Shown: in pieces, positions 11,958-23,400 of the stretch
Position numbering within the stretch: the stretch's first letter is position 1
How the letters are laid out: each line of letters opens with the position of its first letter
NCBI GenBank assembly: GCA_015501055.1
Contig: JADNYV010000251.1
Span: forward strand, 1 to 50,605
Reading direction: 5' to 3'
Length of the DNA: 50,605 nucleotides
Source: Mucidula mucida
Taxonomy: Eukaryota > Basidiomycota > Agaricomycetes > Agaricales > Physalacriaceae
Translations under genes and position numbers: made by a program
The notes under the pieces: model-generated
Database searches by the model: none
What the model was told of the DNA's origin: nothing
Seen by the model: only the letters and a program-made list of their open reading frames with translations

Positions 11958-12862
11958 ATGTCCGAATACGAAGCTTACCTCTCGAATGCTATCGAGTCAG
12001 AAGTACACTTCTTTCAGCCTGAACAAGGTAAGAGAAGCTTCGCTTTTGTGTTTTCAATCATCATGCTAACGCCTACCGTTGCATGCTTAGGACACCTAGC
12101 TCCTGTGGGAAGGAATCGTGACGATGGTTGGAGTACCTTTGGTGAGCGTCCTTTCAACCCGTGTGAAGAAGCTTCATAGAGTTTCATAGACACGAGTCGT
12201 AAAATACAAGACGGCTGGATTCACGATACGAATGGCCCGAGTCATTTCAACAACAGGGCAGAGGACGTGTTCTTGGAGAGTTCGGCACATGTTGTTGAAT
12301 CTCTCCCTAGCGACCACTTCAACGCGCCTTTTGGTACTGGTCGAGATCATCCAACTTCATACCCAACCAATGCGACATACCTCGCAGGTCCTTATCGTCC
12401 CAGTACTCATCCCCTCTCCGGAGCACCGTTACCGGCCAGCCCGACGACCTCGGAAACTCATTCTATGAGGCCCAAGAGAAAAAAAGCAGACGCACGGCAG
12501 GTCGCAATCCTGAACGAGACATATCACAGAACGCACTTCCCCTCGACTGAGGAGAGGTTGCACTTATCGACGGTGCTGGGTATGTCGCCCCGCTCGGTTC
12601 AGATTTGGTACTTCGATTTCAACTCGTCTTGTGTTAAGTATTTATGTTCTAAAGGTTCCAAAATAAACGTCAGTCAATGGGCCACACTCGTCAACCAGCA
12701 TCACTCAATCGCCCGACCAATTCGGCATGGGCCGGGTATGGAGATAATGCCAATCGGGCGAATACCTACAGCGCCTTACCCTACGCTTCACGGTCATCCG
12801 CCAGTGTATCTTGTCGCCGTTTCCGAAATACAGGCGGGTCCGAGCAACGTGGCGACCAGTAG
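11958..12862 (+). CDS. Homeodomain transcription factor (224 aa)
   Basis: Exons 11958-12027, 12091-12141, 12262-12607 and 12655-12862 join in phase to 224 residues. The homeodomain lies roughly at residues 108-163: it opens RPKRKKADARQVAILNETYH and helix 3 reads SPRSVQIW/FQNKRQ. The last intron falls inside the invariant Trp codon of helix 3; reading through it would destroy WFQNKRQ, which fixes the splice model. It is a typical (non-TALE) homeodomain, of the kind seen in fungal developmental and nutrient regulators, and should bind DNA in the nucleus. The N-terminal ~100 residues and the short C-terminal tail (rich in Ala, Ser, Asn) show no other domain. It is short for a basidiomycete developmental homeobox protein, so a truncated paralog is possible. 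It does not look like a mating-type HD1/HD2 pair: no partner gene is adjacent. Confidence 0.8.
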
Positions 12863-14460
12863 AGCCTTCGTTAATGGTGATCCGCAAGAACTTGTCATGT
12901 ATGCTCTGTTATATGTATCTTTTAGTACAAATGATTCAATTGACTATCCCGATTTCACCTGGTAGACTATATGACGGTAGTACATGTCGACAGCGCATTC
13001 CAGTATACGATTGTGAAGCTGAGCTGTCGAGGAGCACTGCCTCCTGGTCGCTGCTGTAGAGAGCCTCGTGTTGACTTTAGCTGCTAACGGGGACCACCAG
13101 ATAGTACACACAGCATTCCAATGGATCCTTTTCGAGGCGTACTTGAAGGCTGTATAGACCGCAACGTGTTGGAAACGTGGTCTGGCATGCACGATGATTG
13201 ACTCACTCGAACCAAAGTACAGCCTGTCAAATCGGACGCAAATATCGAATCCTCCATGGCATCGCGTGGGCGTGTACTGCCAGAGTACGCAGTCCTCAAA
13301 GGGTAATAAGGATCAATGGAGCGTCAGTCAGGGGCTAAAAGCACATGTGATTCTGCACGTGGTCATGTCCGGTCTCGGCCGAACCTGCTTCCTCGCCACC
13401 ATGTACTGCGCGCTTCTTGTTAGCTCCGAGGTGGAATCTTCCATACATGGACTATTAACTGATCCATATGCTCGATATCTGCTTATTCTACTTTGAAATC
13501 GAGGGTTGACCAAGCCTGCCAAGCGATTCTTTTGGCATTTAGTCGATGATCTCCGCTATCAGGTCGGTTCCAAGCAATCCAACCTGACGGAAAACCCACC
13601 TCTTGTTGTAATGGTCTACCTCTCCCGCAGTCTTGAATTGCAGACTGAGGCCCGTTCTGCCACGCTTTGCCCAAATACTCTCCGCCAAAGAGACACTTCA
13701 CACCTCGCATTAACTGCCCACCGATGCACAGCAACATCGCCAGCCCGTCCAGTACGTCCATCCCCACATGGACACTCGATATCCCTCGTGTAGCGTGACA
13801 ACGAACGCGCGCCTGCTACTGGTCCCGCCGAAGGACTTTATGCCAGAGCGCCTCAGTCGCACCCCGTTGATCTCTCAGCAGCAACCGCCTCAGAGGTACA
13901 AATGACCTGAACGTTAGGCTTCCCAGCTCCCTTGTGCCGATGGTGTTACTTTCAAGCTGTATTCTCCATTGGAGGTAATTCCTTGTTGAGCACACGATGT
14001 AGGATAACGCACGCTACGCAGGATGGAAATTCGCTGGTACTCCGGTAGAGAGTCCAATAAGTCCACGTGCGGATTGTGCGACTTTTAGTTTGTAGACGAC
14101 ATAAAGATGCACCATTATCGCCGGGATTCCCTTGTACGTTGACCCAAATAAGGAAATGATTGCCTACTAGTGATCCAAACTCACAGGCCTTCCTGTGCTG
14201 TTTCTAGGGAACATTACGAAAACCCGTCGAGACTTTTCTATACGCCCCACGTTCTGCATTCAGTTTGTCTCTTTTCCGTCCTTGAAGAGCTAATCGATTA
14301 TCGGTAAATTGAATCCTGTCTACACATACAATGCCCCGCTAGTCATCTGATAATTGAAATCGCAGTATCGGAACCCATTCGCACAAAGCGCTGATCCTCG
14401 TCATATTCACATCACTTTCCGTCCTGTTAGTGAGGCACTTGATGCACCCTCCCGGTATAA
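12863..14460. other. Intergenic, no supported gene
   Basis: Small frames (13194-13496 plus, 13483-13767 minus, 13506-13793 plus) overlap each other on both strands and show no motif. A TATA-like GGTATAAATG lies at about 14455-14464, directly at the first possible start of the next gene, which favours a transcription start there or the later ATG at 14500. Confidence 0.35.
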
Positions 14461-15090
14461 ATGCACCTGCGCCGCACTGAAACTCTATGCCCCCCATCCA
14501 TGCCCAATCACTGGAAAGAACGTGTTCGTGGCTACGTTAATGAGAAAATTGAACGTAAGTGGTCTTTTCTCTTGCTCAACATCAGAATGACTCCATTGAT
14601 GCGACCTTGGCGCATAGGTCAGCGACAAGCTGTACACGCTCGTCGAGATGCGGTACAAGCAGAACGCGATAGACAGCGACGAGAGACTGAGTACTACCAG
14701 TCTGCTCGATTCTTTCCCCGAAACGCCACTCGCTATGACAGTCCACAAAGAACCCGCGACCCACAATATGCGGAGCGCGTAGCCCATCAGCAGCACTACT
14801 TCAAGCCCACAACAGACGAGGAGCGTTATCGATTCGCAGTACGGCGAAGTTTAGTCGAAGAGCATGACTTCTTCAGCGGCTACGACCAGCCACCGAGTAG
14901 GCGTGACTATCACCGATATCCGCCCGCCCCAGCGGCTAGCCATCCACCAGTGCATCCCTGGGGAAGCACGCCTTACTATCAGCAGTACGTGAATCCTCAT
15001 CGCGACATATATCGACCAAGTCCCGCCGAGCTGATGCGCGCCGGTGGGTACACATCGTCTATACAGGAAATGCGCTCTCGGCGACATTGA
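14461..15090 (+). CDS. Hypothetical basic, Arg/Tyr/Pro-rich protein
   Basis: Two exons, 14461-14554 and 14618-15090, join in phase to 188 residues. The ATG at 14500 would give 175 residues and may be the true start, because a TATA-like element lies at 14455. The middle is a charged helix rich in Arg and Gln (RQRQAVHARRDAVQAERDRQ). The C-terminal half is rich in Tyr, Pro and His (RYPPAPAASHPPVHPWGS) and probably disordered. No known domain is recognised. The charged helix may form a coiled coil. A role cannot be inferred from neighbours. Confidence 0.5.
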   Translation: MHLRRTETLCPPSMPNHWKERVRGYVNEKIERKWSFLLLNIRMTPLMRPWRIGQRQAVHARRDAVQAERDRQRRETEYYQSARFFPRNATRYDSPQRTRDPQYAERVAHQQHYFKPTTDEERYRFAVRRSLVEEHDFFSGYDQPPSRRDYHRYPPAPAASHPPVHPWGSTPYYQQYVNPHRDIYRPSPAELMRAGGYTSSIQEMRSRRH

Positions 15091-15740
15091 TTTCACCTAT
15101 AAAAGATGTTAGCGACTAATGTGCTCACGTACGCATGCCATCTTTGTATCGAATACTTACCGATCTATCCCGGATGTACCTCATACACCAATAGTACGGT
15201 CTTTTACCAGATGAGCATAAGCACCAGGGGTCCTCGGGCAAGGTGGGACGATGCGTATAAATCGAGAATAGCGAGCATCAACCAGGAAACCACCATTTGG
15301 AGTGAGGGAGATAAGTATCGATCTGAGTTGTTGTGATGACATACTACGTCAAAACGTAGCAGCTACAGCCAAGGAGGGGTCTGCGGACTGTAACTTGAAC
15401 CGGCAGAGATCGGATATCGAATGAAACTCCGCTACTCCGCTCGGGACTTGCCTGCTACTCCCTTCGCGTTTTTCACCAAGTCTTTGCGTTCGTGTTCTCC
15501 TGCGCCACTCAGACGGTCCCACAACCGTTCCGAATAGATGCTTACGATAAGGTCTTCATTTGCCTCTGACGTGTCTTGTCCTTTTAATGGCAGGCCTTGT
15601 GAGATGTGCCTATCTGGGTCTTGTTCTTGTTCGCAAGCGCTGTTGCCTAGGAGATGTGAACATAATAAGGGCTGGCCTGTGATCTTCTCCACTGCCCCCA
15701 TCCATTCTATCCGTCCTCTGTTTTCTCACAGGTCCACACC

Positions 15741-16073
15741 ATGACTGCTACTGACGAGCGTCAATCACTTAATCCCGTGCCCACCATCCGCGACGGAATG
15801 TTCCCCTGCGCATTTCGCGATACATGTCCTGGACTCGCCTTTTTTCCGACCCATGATTTGCTACTGAATCATTACGCTCGTGTCCACTCCCTTGACGGTG
15901 GCAAAGTCAGCATGTTCTCTTTCCACTTCAACCCCACTTGAAACTTCCTCCTATAGCCATCAAATATCACACTTGAAGACCCGGATTGTGTACAGCAGAC
16001 AAACCTCTGCGATGCAGCTGAAGCCGCTACAGATCGTAATGCAGACGACTCGGAGGTTTCCGTTGCGATGTTG
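15741..16073 (+). CDS. Short C2H2-type zinc-finger-like protein, 3' end uncertain
   Basis: Exons 15741-15905 and 15957-16073 join in phase. Residues ~19-48 hold one zinc-finger-like unit: FPCAFRDTCPG, then a His-bearing stretch ending LLNHYARVH, i.e. two Cys and two His spaced as in fungal single C2H2 fingers. The second exon is acidic (LEDPDCVQQ, ATDRNADDSE). A donor follows at 16074 (GTGAGC), so further exons are likely. Candidates lie at 16125-16320 and 16350-16650, but I could not build a frame-consistent chain. It may be a DNA-binding or ubiquitin-related small protein; only the finger is visible. Confidence 0.45.
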
Positions 16074-16124
16074 GTGAGCAGTTCCCACTGAGCGCAGAAC
16101 GGACTATGACCCGACATCGTTGTA

Positions 16125-16650
16125 GACCACAAAAATGAAATCTTTACGTCTCGAAAAGAGCTGTTAATGTTGATGTTCTACCACGCTGTTCTGCACTGCA
16201 TGAAATTGTTCTCGATTCACGTTGATCTATCTCGTTTGCGGACGAGTATCTTCTTTGGTGTACCCACAACCACTGACGCGTCGTGTGGCCGTGTGCAACT
16301 GCGCCCACCTTCCTAAATAGTTCGGCCCCCGGTGACGTGACCAAAACATCCTTTCCTTCCGCCATCACCAGCGTTTCCTGTTCTAATCTGTTGAAGCTGG
16401 AAGCGCGAAAGATCTTCGCCTCCGAGCAAGAAGCCGAGCATTTTGTTCATCGAACACAGGACAACAGCCGACTCTTCAATCCTTACGACACATATCTGCT
16501 ACTCGTACCCCGCACCACTACCTCTACTGGGATCGTGCGGGCGCTTTCAAAATCAAACCGAGCATCGTGTCCAACGAGACGAGGAGCCCCAATCCATTGT
16601 TCTTGTCTCTTGTTCTCTCGCCCCTGTTTGAAGCTGTGTAAAGCCACATA
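16125..16650 (+). other. Possible downstream exons of the zinc-finger-like gene
   Basis: Two stretches look codon-like. One, from about 16125, is open for ~65 codons, contains RKELLMLMFYHAVLHC and ends around 16318. The other, 16380-16640, contains EARKIFASEQEAEHFVHR and then, one frame over, FKIKPSIVSNETRSPN. They cannot be joined without a frame change, so this may be a separate decayed gene or exons with introns that I did not resolve. Confidence 0.3.
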
Positions 16651-16725
16651 ACGGACCTGCTGGAAGCAACGCACCTATAACCCTCTCAGACCCTCAGCCG
16701 CTTTACCACTGACGAATCCGCTATC

Positions 16726-17671
16726 ATGGCAGCTAATGCAGCGGAAAATCGCATCGACTTCGACGATCCCAGGTATCCTCCCGAACTTTACCACCACGTG
16801 CAGAATATGATGGACCAGCTCTCGACCGACCACCACGAATTGGAGTACTCCGACATGTTCCCCGTACCCGTACACGATTCGTCAAATGTTTGAATTTCAC
16901 TGACGGTCTTTCAGGTCTCCCTTTGTCCTACTCTTGGCGAAAATTCGCCAGTCTATTGTCCCATATGCCTTCCACCAAAGATCGAGCTCGCCTTCGAAGC
17001 CCTGAAGACAAGACTCTACAAGAGCAAGGAACTCTTGGAGCCGCCGTTTTATGAGACAGAAGGCGCTTGGATCCAAGACCATTGGAGAGTTATTCACGGG
17101 GATGTTGTTATACCTCTTCCAGCTCCGAATAGAAAAGTTCGTCAGGTATGTTATTTATCTGTACCAATGCTATGATCGATTGACGTCTACCAAGAGCAGA
17201 CGCGGAGTATCCACGGAAGTCTATCGCTGTCCCCTGTATGGTACGCCTAGTGCAAAGGGAGGTTGCGAACGCTGGGCATTCAAAAGTATCGACGGCTACT
17301 CTGACAATCATTTTCGTCCTGTGCACTGCGCGATCGAGACGCCATATATGACTGACTGGCCGTGGCAGTATGGAGATCTTCCCTGGACGACCGGACAGCT
17401 TCCACTGGCAGGCGAGAAACTATTAGATTACATATATCGTGTCATAGACCCGCCATGGGCCACCATCTATGCCAATATAGTACTCGCTAAGGCCAACGCT
17501 CTGAAGGACATAGTCAAGGAGTGGCCGGAAACAGATCCCGACTTTGCGAGCTTGTGCGAGGAAGGAAAGTTGCCCTGTGGCTTACCGATACTCCGACCTA
17601 TGTCGAGCCTTTTGTTGCCTGGGCCTAGTGTTGTTACTGTAGAATCACCCGAGTACATTATCATTGATTAA
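16726..17671 (+). CDS. Hypothetical protein with CPIC motif (281 aa)
   Basis: Exons 16726-16863, 16915-17145 and 17195-17671 join in phase to 281 residues. The last intron acceptor is CCAAG at 17194, needed to keep the long C-terminal frame open. Visible features are an acidic N-terminus, a CPICLPP motif near residue 60, VYRCPLYGTP near residue 130, and a Trp-rich central part (DWPWQYGDLPWTTGQLP). No family is recognised. The Cys motifs are too few for a RING finger. It lies tail-to-tail with the kinase gene; the two stop codons are about 100 bp apart. Confidence 0.55.
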
Positions 17672-17769
17672 TATCCAAGTGATTCGGATGTATTTTTTGA
17701 GCATTGACAAGATGATAACAACAAGAGTGGGATAGCAGCCAATGAGTGACTGGTGATACATATGGGACT

Positions 17770-19275
17770 TCAATAAGGCATAACAGAGATAAAGATGATG
17801 TGCGGAAAGCCGAGAAAGTTATATCCTCCTCGGACTGTGGGCGGCGGAAGCGCCGATATACGGGAAGTCTTCAAAGCGCTTCCCATGTTCGTCACGTTCA
17901 GACGCTCCTCGCCGGAGGGATCAAACAGATAAGCATCCATGTCCGAATGCAACTCAAAACTGGGCAATTCGTAAGCTTTGTGAATACGAAAGCGCAGTCC
18001 AAACTCACGATGTATCATCATCATCGCCTTCCAGCGTTGGAATATACGGTGGCTGTGTCATCCCGGCTTCCACGGCTCTCCAATCGACCTTCTCGAACCA
18101 AAGGTGCGTACGAATATCATTCACCCCGCCTGGGCCGTTACCAAGTCTCCGTTTCGGGTAGATGCACATAAGGTTGGTGATGAGGAGCTGGGCTAGGGGT
18201 GAGACGACATCGGCGGGCGGCCATTTTATGAATTGGGGCCCCGCGAGGATGTCGTCGGATAGGGCGTTGAGCTGAGCGTCGGCGTGCGCGAAATCGACGC
18301 CGGGGATATGGTATGGTGTGCTACCAACAAGGAGCTCGTACACGAGGACACCAAATGAATAATAGTCCACGGAGTAGTCGTAGATTTTTCCCAAAAGGAT
18401 CTGTCGAGAAAGTAAGTGTTTGCTGCACCAAGTCGAAGGGAAGCGTAACCTACCTCTGGAGCCATGTACTCAGGCGTGCCAACGAGTAAATCAGAATACG
18501 GCCTGCGGCTGGCCAAGCCAAAGTCTGCGAGCTTGATGTGCCCGTCGCGTCCGATGAGGATATTGTCAGACTTCAAGTCGCGATACATGATCTTGTGGAT
18601 ATGTAAGAAGACGAGCCCTACAAAAACCTCGCATAGGTAAAACCTCGCTTCGGCTTCTGAGAATCGCTGCGAAGATGTTAGTACCATAGCACGGCAAAAG
18701 GCTGAGGAACATACACCAGCATCTCTCAGGAGCGTGTAGAGCTCGCCTCCAGGAACATACATCACCATATACAAATTTAGCGAGTCCTGGAAGGTCTCCG
18801 ATAACTCGACAACGAACGGGCACTCTCCATTGGCCCGAATCAAAGAGAGGATCGCGGCCTCGTTGTTCGTATGGGTGATTTCATTGTCTTGTGTGACACG
18901 ACTCTTCTTGATTGTCTTGATAGCGTAGCAGTGCCCGTCATCCAGACTGCGCACTAGTCCCCAAACATAAGCGCTGGCGCACAAGAACCTGAGGCGATGA
19001 AACTCACCGAGCTGTACCCGTCCGAAGGCGCCTGCGCCGATGGTGCTCTTCCATTGATATCTCAAAAGTCGGTTGTCCGGGAGCGTGCGCGGCTTGACTG
19101 TCGTTAAATTGAATTTCTTCTTTATTGTTGTGGGTAATTTATCAAAGTTGGCGGGGTCGGACACGAAGGATTCCCATGAGTAACATTCGACGGGAGAGGG
19201 AGTGCCTGGAGTGTCTGGCCCGCCGGTGTCGAGGATTATATCGACCAAGCCTAAATGCTGAAGAGATAACTTCAT
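17770..19275 (-). CDS. AGC-like serine/threonine protein kinase (433 aa)
   Basis: Five exons join in phase: 19275-19008, 18953-18715, 18666-18454, 18400-18009 and 17959-17770 (minus strand), total 433 residues. Kinase motifs in order: Gly-rich loop GAGAFGRVQLG, ATP lysine in YAIKTIKK, hinge YMVMYVPGGELYTLLRD, catalytic loop YRDLKSDN, DFG in LADFGLA, and GTPEYMAPE. A C-terminal extension ends NFLGFPH, in the place of an AGC hydrophobic motif. All catalytic residues are present, so activity is plausible. However, the stretch between DFG and GTPEY (RRPYSDLLV) has no threonine at the PDK1 site, and the hydrophobic motif has Pro where Ser/Thr is usual. Regulation probably differs from canonical PKA/PKC/S6K relatives. 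The N-terminal ~90 residues show no known domain. Confidence 0.85.
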
Positions 19276-20419
19276 CGTTGTATATCTGTAATGATTATTC
19301 AGACTTCAATGCCGGGAGTTGGTTTCAGAGAGTGTGAAATGGTACTCACAAAGAGTCTTGAGCGGTAGCGGCGGTGATGGCAATGAGGGCAATGAGAAAA
19401 TGTCGCTAGAGAAGTGGTGTGAACAAGGAGGTGAGGAGCGACAAAGCGATTGTCCGACTCTTTGTCCTTTTTAACCTGGCGATCGCAGCTTACGTGGACG
19501 TGGATTTCCTCTACTGTTATGGCGTCCACACGGCGGAAATAACAGCACTTAGAAGCGTGATGTGGCCAGTGTGATGTGGACCATCCCTGAATTCCCATAT
19601 TCAGCTCTGCCTCATAATGCGCACTGTGGCCCATTGATCGTATCAGCACAAACAAAGTTTGTTTATTGTGACAGACTCACGTTCCACATATCCCAATCCA
19701 CGTCGCTATCAAGTGGTAAATGGATGACACGTCGATGGGGTAGGCGTAAACAACCGTCACAGTAAACAATGATCATTGATTGAACCAAACAGTTTAGAGC
19801 ATGCACGTTAACGCGTCGTCCTTGTACCGATGTAGCCAACATTCAATCCCGCCATCAAAAACTAGCGCCTTGCTTTTATCCGCCGAAACACCCTGTTCAA
19901 CCAACACGTCCTGGAACCACGATGATACACGTGCAGCCCTGCTTGTAGCCGATCAGCTCTGGCAGTGGAAAACTACCTCTTTGAAATCGGAACAAGGCTG
20001 GGGAGCGTCGTTGGAACGTATTTGCAGCAAAAATTATTCTATCGATGGATCAGTCGAAAATCTGCAGAACAATGACTTTGATCACCTCGAAGCCCCGGCC
20101 CGAGGTCCACAGGATCCTTATCTCCTGCTTCAAGGTGCGTGTGCAGGTCCTCCGGTCAGTGGACGAGGTGAGTGCGAGAAAGGATGCGTACCGGGATCTT
20201 GCTGATCATTCTGCCCATGCCAGTAAATGAGGAACTCGTCTCATCGGTCAGACGATATCCAATCGTGAAGCAGTGTGATGAAAAGGAAGTCAAGAGAAGC
20301 TCGTTCACGTGATTCGATTACAGGTCGAATAGTTGTCATTTTCGCGTTTTGATACTGCACCGGCATAATGCCCGAAGTGTTTTAATTGCATGACTACATC
20401 TGGCTATCAATATGTTTTA
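19276..20419. other. Intergenic between kinase and GH35, weak frames only
   Basis: A plus-strand frame at 19801-20205 (134 codons) has no domain. A TTGTTTATTGTGAC stretch near 19659 and an ACGCGT at 19811-19816 are possible regulatory sites. I do not support a gene here. Confidence 0.35.
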
Positions 20420-23400
20420 TCAACCTCGAAGTTCCTCCCAGCCTGGAGCAGCGACAACGTCCACAGTCGCTTTCTTGCTCGAAGAGAACACCCCAATGCT
20501 GCTTAGTTCAAATTTGCTAAGCTTTGCACCCGTCGAATCTAGAACGTGAAATCAGCCGTTGCAGTACAGAGTTCAAAACTGGATACGCACTAAGAGCCCA
20601 GAATGATATTAAGACATCGTTCGTCCCGTGATGATTTATAATTCCTTCGGGAATCGGATAGCTAGTTTGAGGTCCCAGCGTCGACAAGAAACTGTTACAG
20701 CATGAGCAATTAGTGTGATACAGAACAACCACGTGGAAGTACGTACCGTCCAAACTGCCACCCATTCACAAAGATCAGAACGCGATGAGGAGCCTCACTA
20801 TCAAGGGCAAACTCAAATCCCAGCGGAATGTCAGACCCGACGGGTAGGTCGAGATCAAATGTCGTCCGATAGGCGGTTACACCAGCACTGGATGTGCCAT
20901 CATACGGCGTGCAGGATTGATTCCATGAAGACGCATCGTATCCAGGAGATGAGCACCTATGGAATACTCTCAGAAAACGAAGAAGTTCGAGAGGACGGAC
21001 GAACCAACACGTTCAAACCACCAGCCGCCTTCGTTGTACGGACCACGCACGTAATCAGGTGCGTGTTCGCCACCAACGTCTAGGCACTCATGAGAAACAT
21101 GTATATCGTTCACAACACAACTCACTGCCGGCCACTTTCCAGACAGTAAAGTCCAAGGAACCATCTTTAGAGAGAAGAGTGTATCCTCTGATTCCTCTTG
21201 GAGTCTTGAACTCATCGTCGACATTGTCTGATATCACAGTAAGCACCGAACAGTCACCTTCAAGAAAGCCGCAGACATACAATCCTGATTGAGCCCCGTT
21301 GAGTCGTGGATGATTGTCAGAACTAAACTCCGTCAGCGTTTGGCCCAGTCCGAAGAACATTCTCACTGTTGTCGCCTTCAACGAGCTGGTCGGAAGTAAA
21401 GTTGAATACAGGCTCCAGGATGTCGACACCCTGTTGACTATGGGACGAGCCTTGACCAGAGCCCAAGAAGTGTCCATTGATAAACGCAGAATACGCGAAA
21501 GAAAACCCTCTGAAGTGCTATAAGAACGATACATTTATACAGGGGCGACGTACCCTTGTATAGCGAGTGAAACGCCAGTCGCATTCCCAGCAAAATGCCC
21601 TCTCCATACCCAATCCCCAGAGTGGAAACCATATCTATCCGTTCCAGTAGCGTGCCATTCACGAAGCTCCACGTGGATTACTCACTCGCCAGCGTACAAA
21701 ACATACTACCGAGTGGCATCAAGTACCGCTTGAACTTGTTTAAGAAGATGCTCACCTTTCCAGCAAAAGGCTGCTGCGGCCTTAAAGTCGACGTCTTGTT
21801 CGCCACGACCCAATCCGAATCATCAAAGTCTAATGCCAATTCAGGCAGAGAATCCGCACAGGCCCATTCGACGTTCGTCATGACCGGCAGTGTCACATCG
21901 CTCAACGCATCCGGCATCGTAACCACACCGCTTAAAGTTCCAATCTCCGTCTTCTCAATAGCGACAGGCACCCTATTCCAGGTAATGGAGGTGTACTCCG
22001 AGGAGGCGAAGATGTCCAGCGTCGTGGTATCATTGAGATCGCCCGCAAGGTTCAGCGTTGAGCCTTCGACGGAGGCAGAGCGAAGGAGGTATGGGCCACG
22101 GACCCATACGGCGGGGATATCAGCCGCCATGTCGTATGGAGCGCTAGGATCTATGTGGTATACCCAGATGCTTCCGGCGGTTTTTTTGTCCGCAACGACG
22201 ATGCGCGTGTTGCCAACGGTGAAGACGGTGATGCCTGAAGGGCTACCGGAGATGGTGAACACCTAGAAAGTGTGTCATTAGACCGGCGCGGTATTTATAA
22301 GGAGTCACCCACTCCGTCCGAGGCAGCGATATCCAGACTTGAGGTTGGCGTAACGGTCGGGGTACCTGTTCCTTCAAAGGCGATCTCGACGTATTGACCC
22401 TCTAGAGCGTAAAGTACAATTGTGTCCACCTGTGAGGAAGACGTGTCAATGATGATGCTCGCCATTCAAGTTTACTCTGGAAACTTACCCCGTCGAAGGT
22501 AGTCCAGGTCAAGACCTTTAATGCATGTAAATGTCTTCCCTTCGCGCCTGAATCGAAAACGAATCTCACCTCAGCGGTCGTATAACTCAACACAGAGTTT
22601 CCGAATGGATAGTCCGTCACGATGATCTTTGACTCCCTCCCCGCGAGCGTAATAACACCGCCCTTTGGGATCTCAATTTCTCCCTCCAAGGACGTGTTGA
22701 CCTTCAAAGTGAGATCCGTGTCCTCGAGGGTCACCACCGAAGCCTGCCGAACAAAGTAAAAGTTCGCGTCCGACTCAGGAGAGTGCAAATGGGTCGTGTA
22801 AATTCCGCTGGAGTTGGTGACTCCGAGGCGGCCAGCAACGAGGTAGTCGGGAGACGCGTGGAGAAAGTAAGCTTGAAGTTTCAACTCGTCCATTTTCGGC
22901 GTGAGGATGCGGTCTTCGCTGATCGCCTGTGTTGGGGGTTATTCACATCACAGACGGAACTCGAGAAGACGTACAGCGCCATAACTAGATTATCAAGCAA
23001 GAGTTAAAGGAAGATCTTAGATGAGCGAGATGCACGTACTCGTAACTCGAATAGATTGTGTGGGTGTGCATGTTACCCCAATTCGTCCCGCCTGACATGA
23101 AATCAGTCATGGGTAGTTCGTTGAGAAGCGTGCTTACCGTAAGTCATGTAAAGATTTTGAATCGTAGTCCCCGCCGCGTAGTTATTCTATGCGCCGATGT
23201 GAGATCAGACAACGTGTATATGGACACTAGCGAGCTACCTTGTAAAAGACCTATCACAATGCTCATCAGTATCTGCGACACTTTTATAGAACGACGGACT
23301 AACGTTGACAAATTGCTCGTTAATCAGCTTATAACACTCCTCGTATCCCGGACCAGACCAGTAAGAGAAGGCGCCGCCTACCGGCACACGTCAGCCTGGT

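Noticed and set aside
11958..12862. Mating-type HD locus
   Set aside because: Only one homeobox gene, no divergent partner, and no MIP or beta-fg neighbour visible.
12267..12965. A 232-codon plus frame covering the homeodomain
   Set aside because: It reads through the intron at 12608-12654 and ends the homeodomain as IWYFDF instead of WFQNKRQ. The spliced model is clearly right for the main product.
18226..19275. A 349-codon minus frame over the kinase
   Set aside because: It runs through three introns of the kinase and loses motifs after APE; the five-exon model restores a full kinase domain.
21595..22266. A 223-codon plus frame opposite the beta-galactosidase
   Set aside because: It is the antisense shadow of a GH35 exon and shows no domain.
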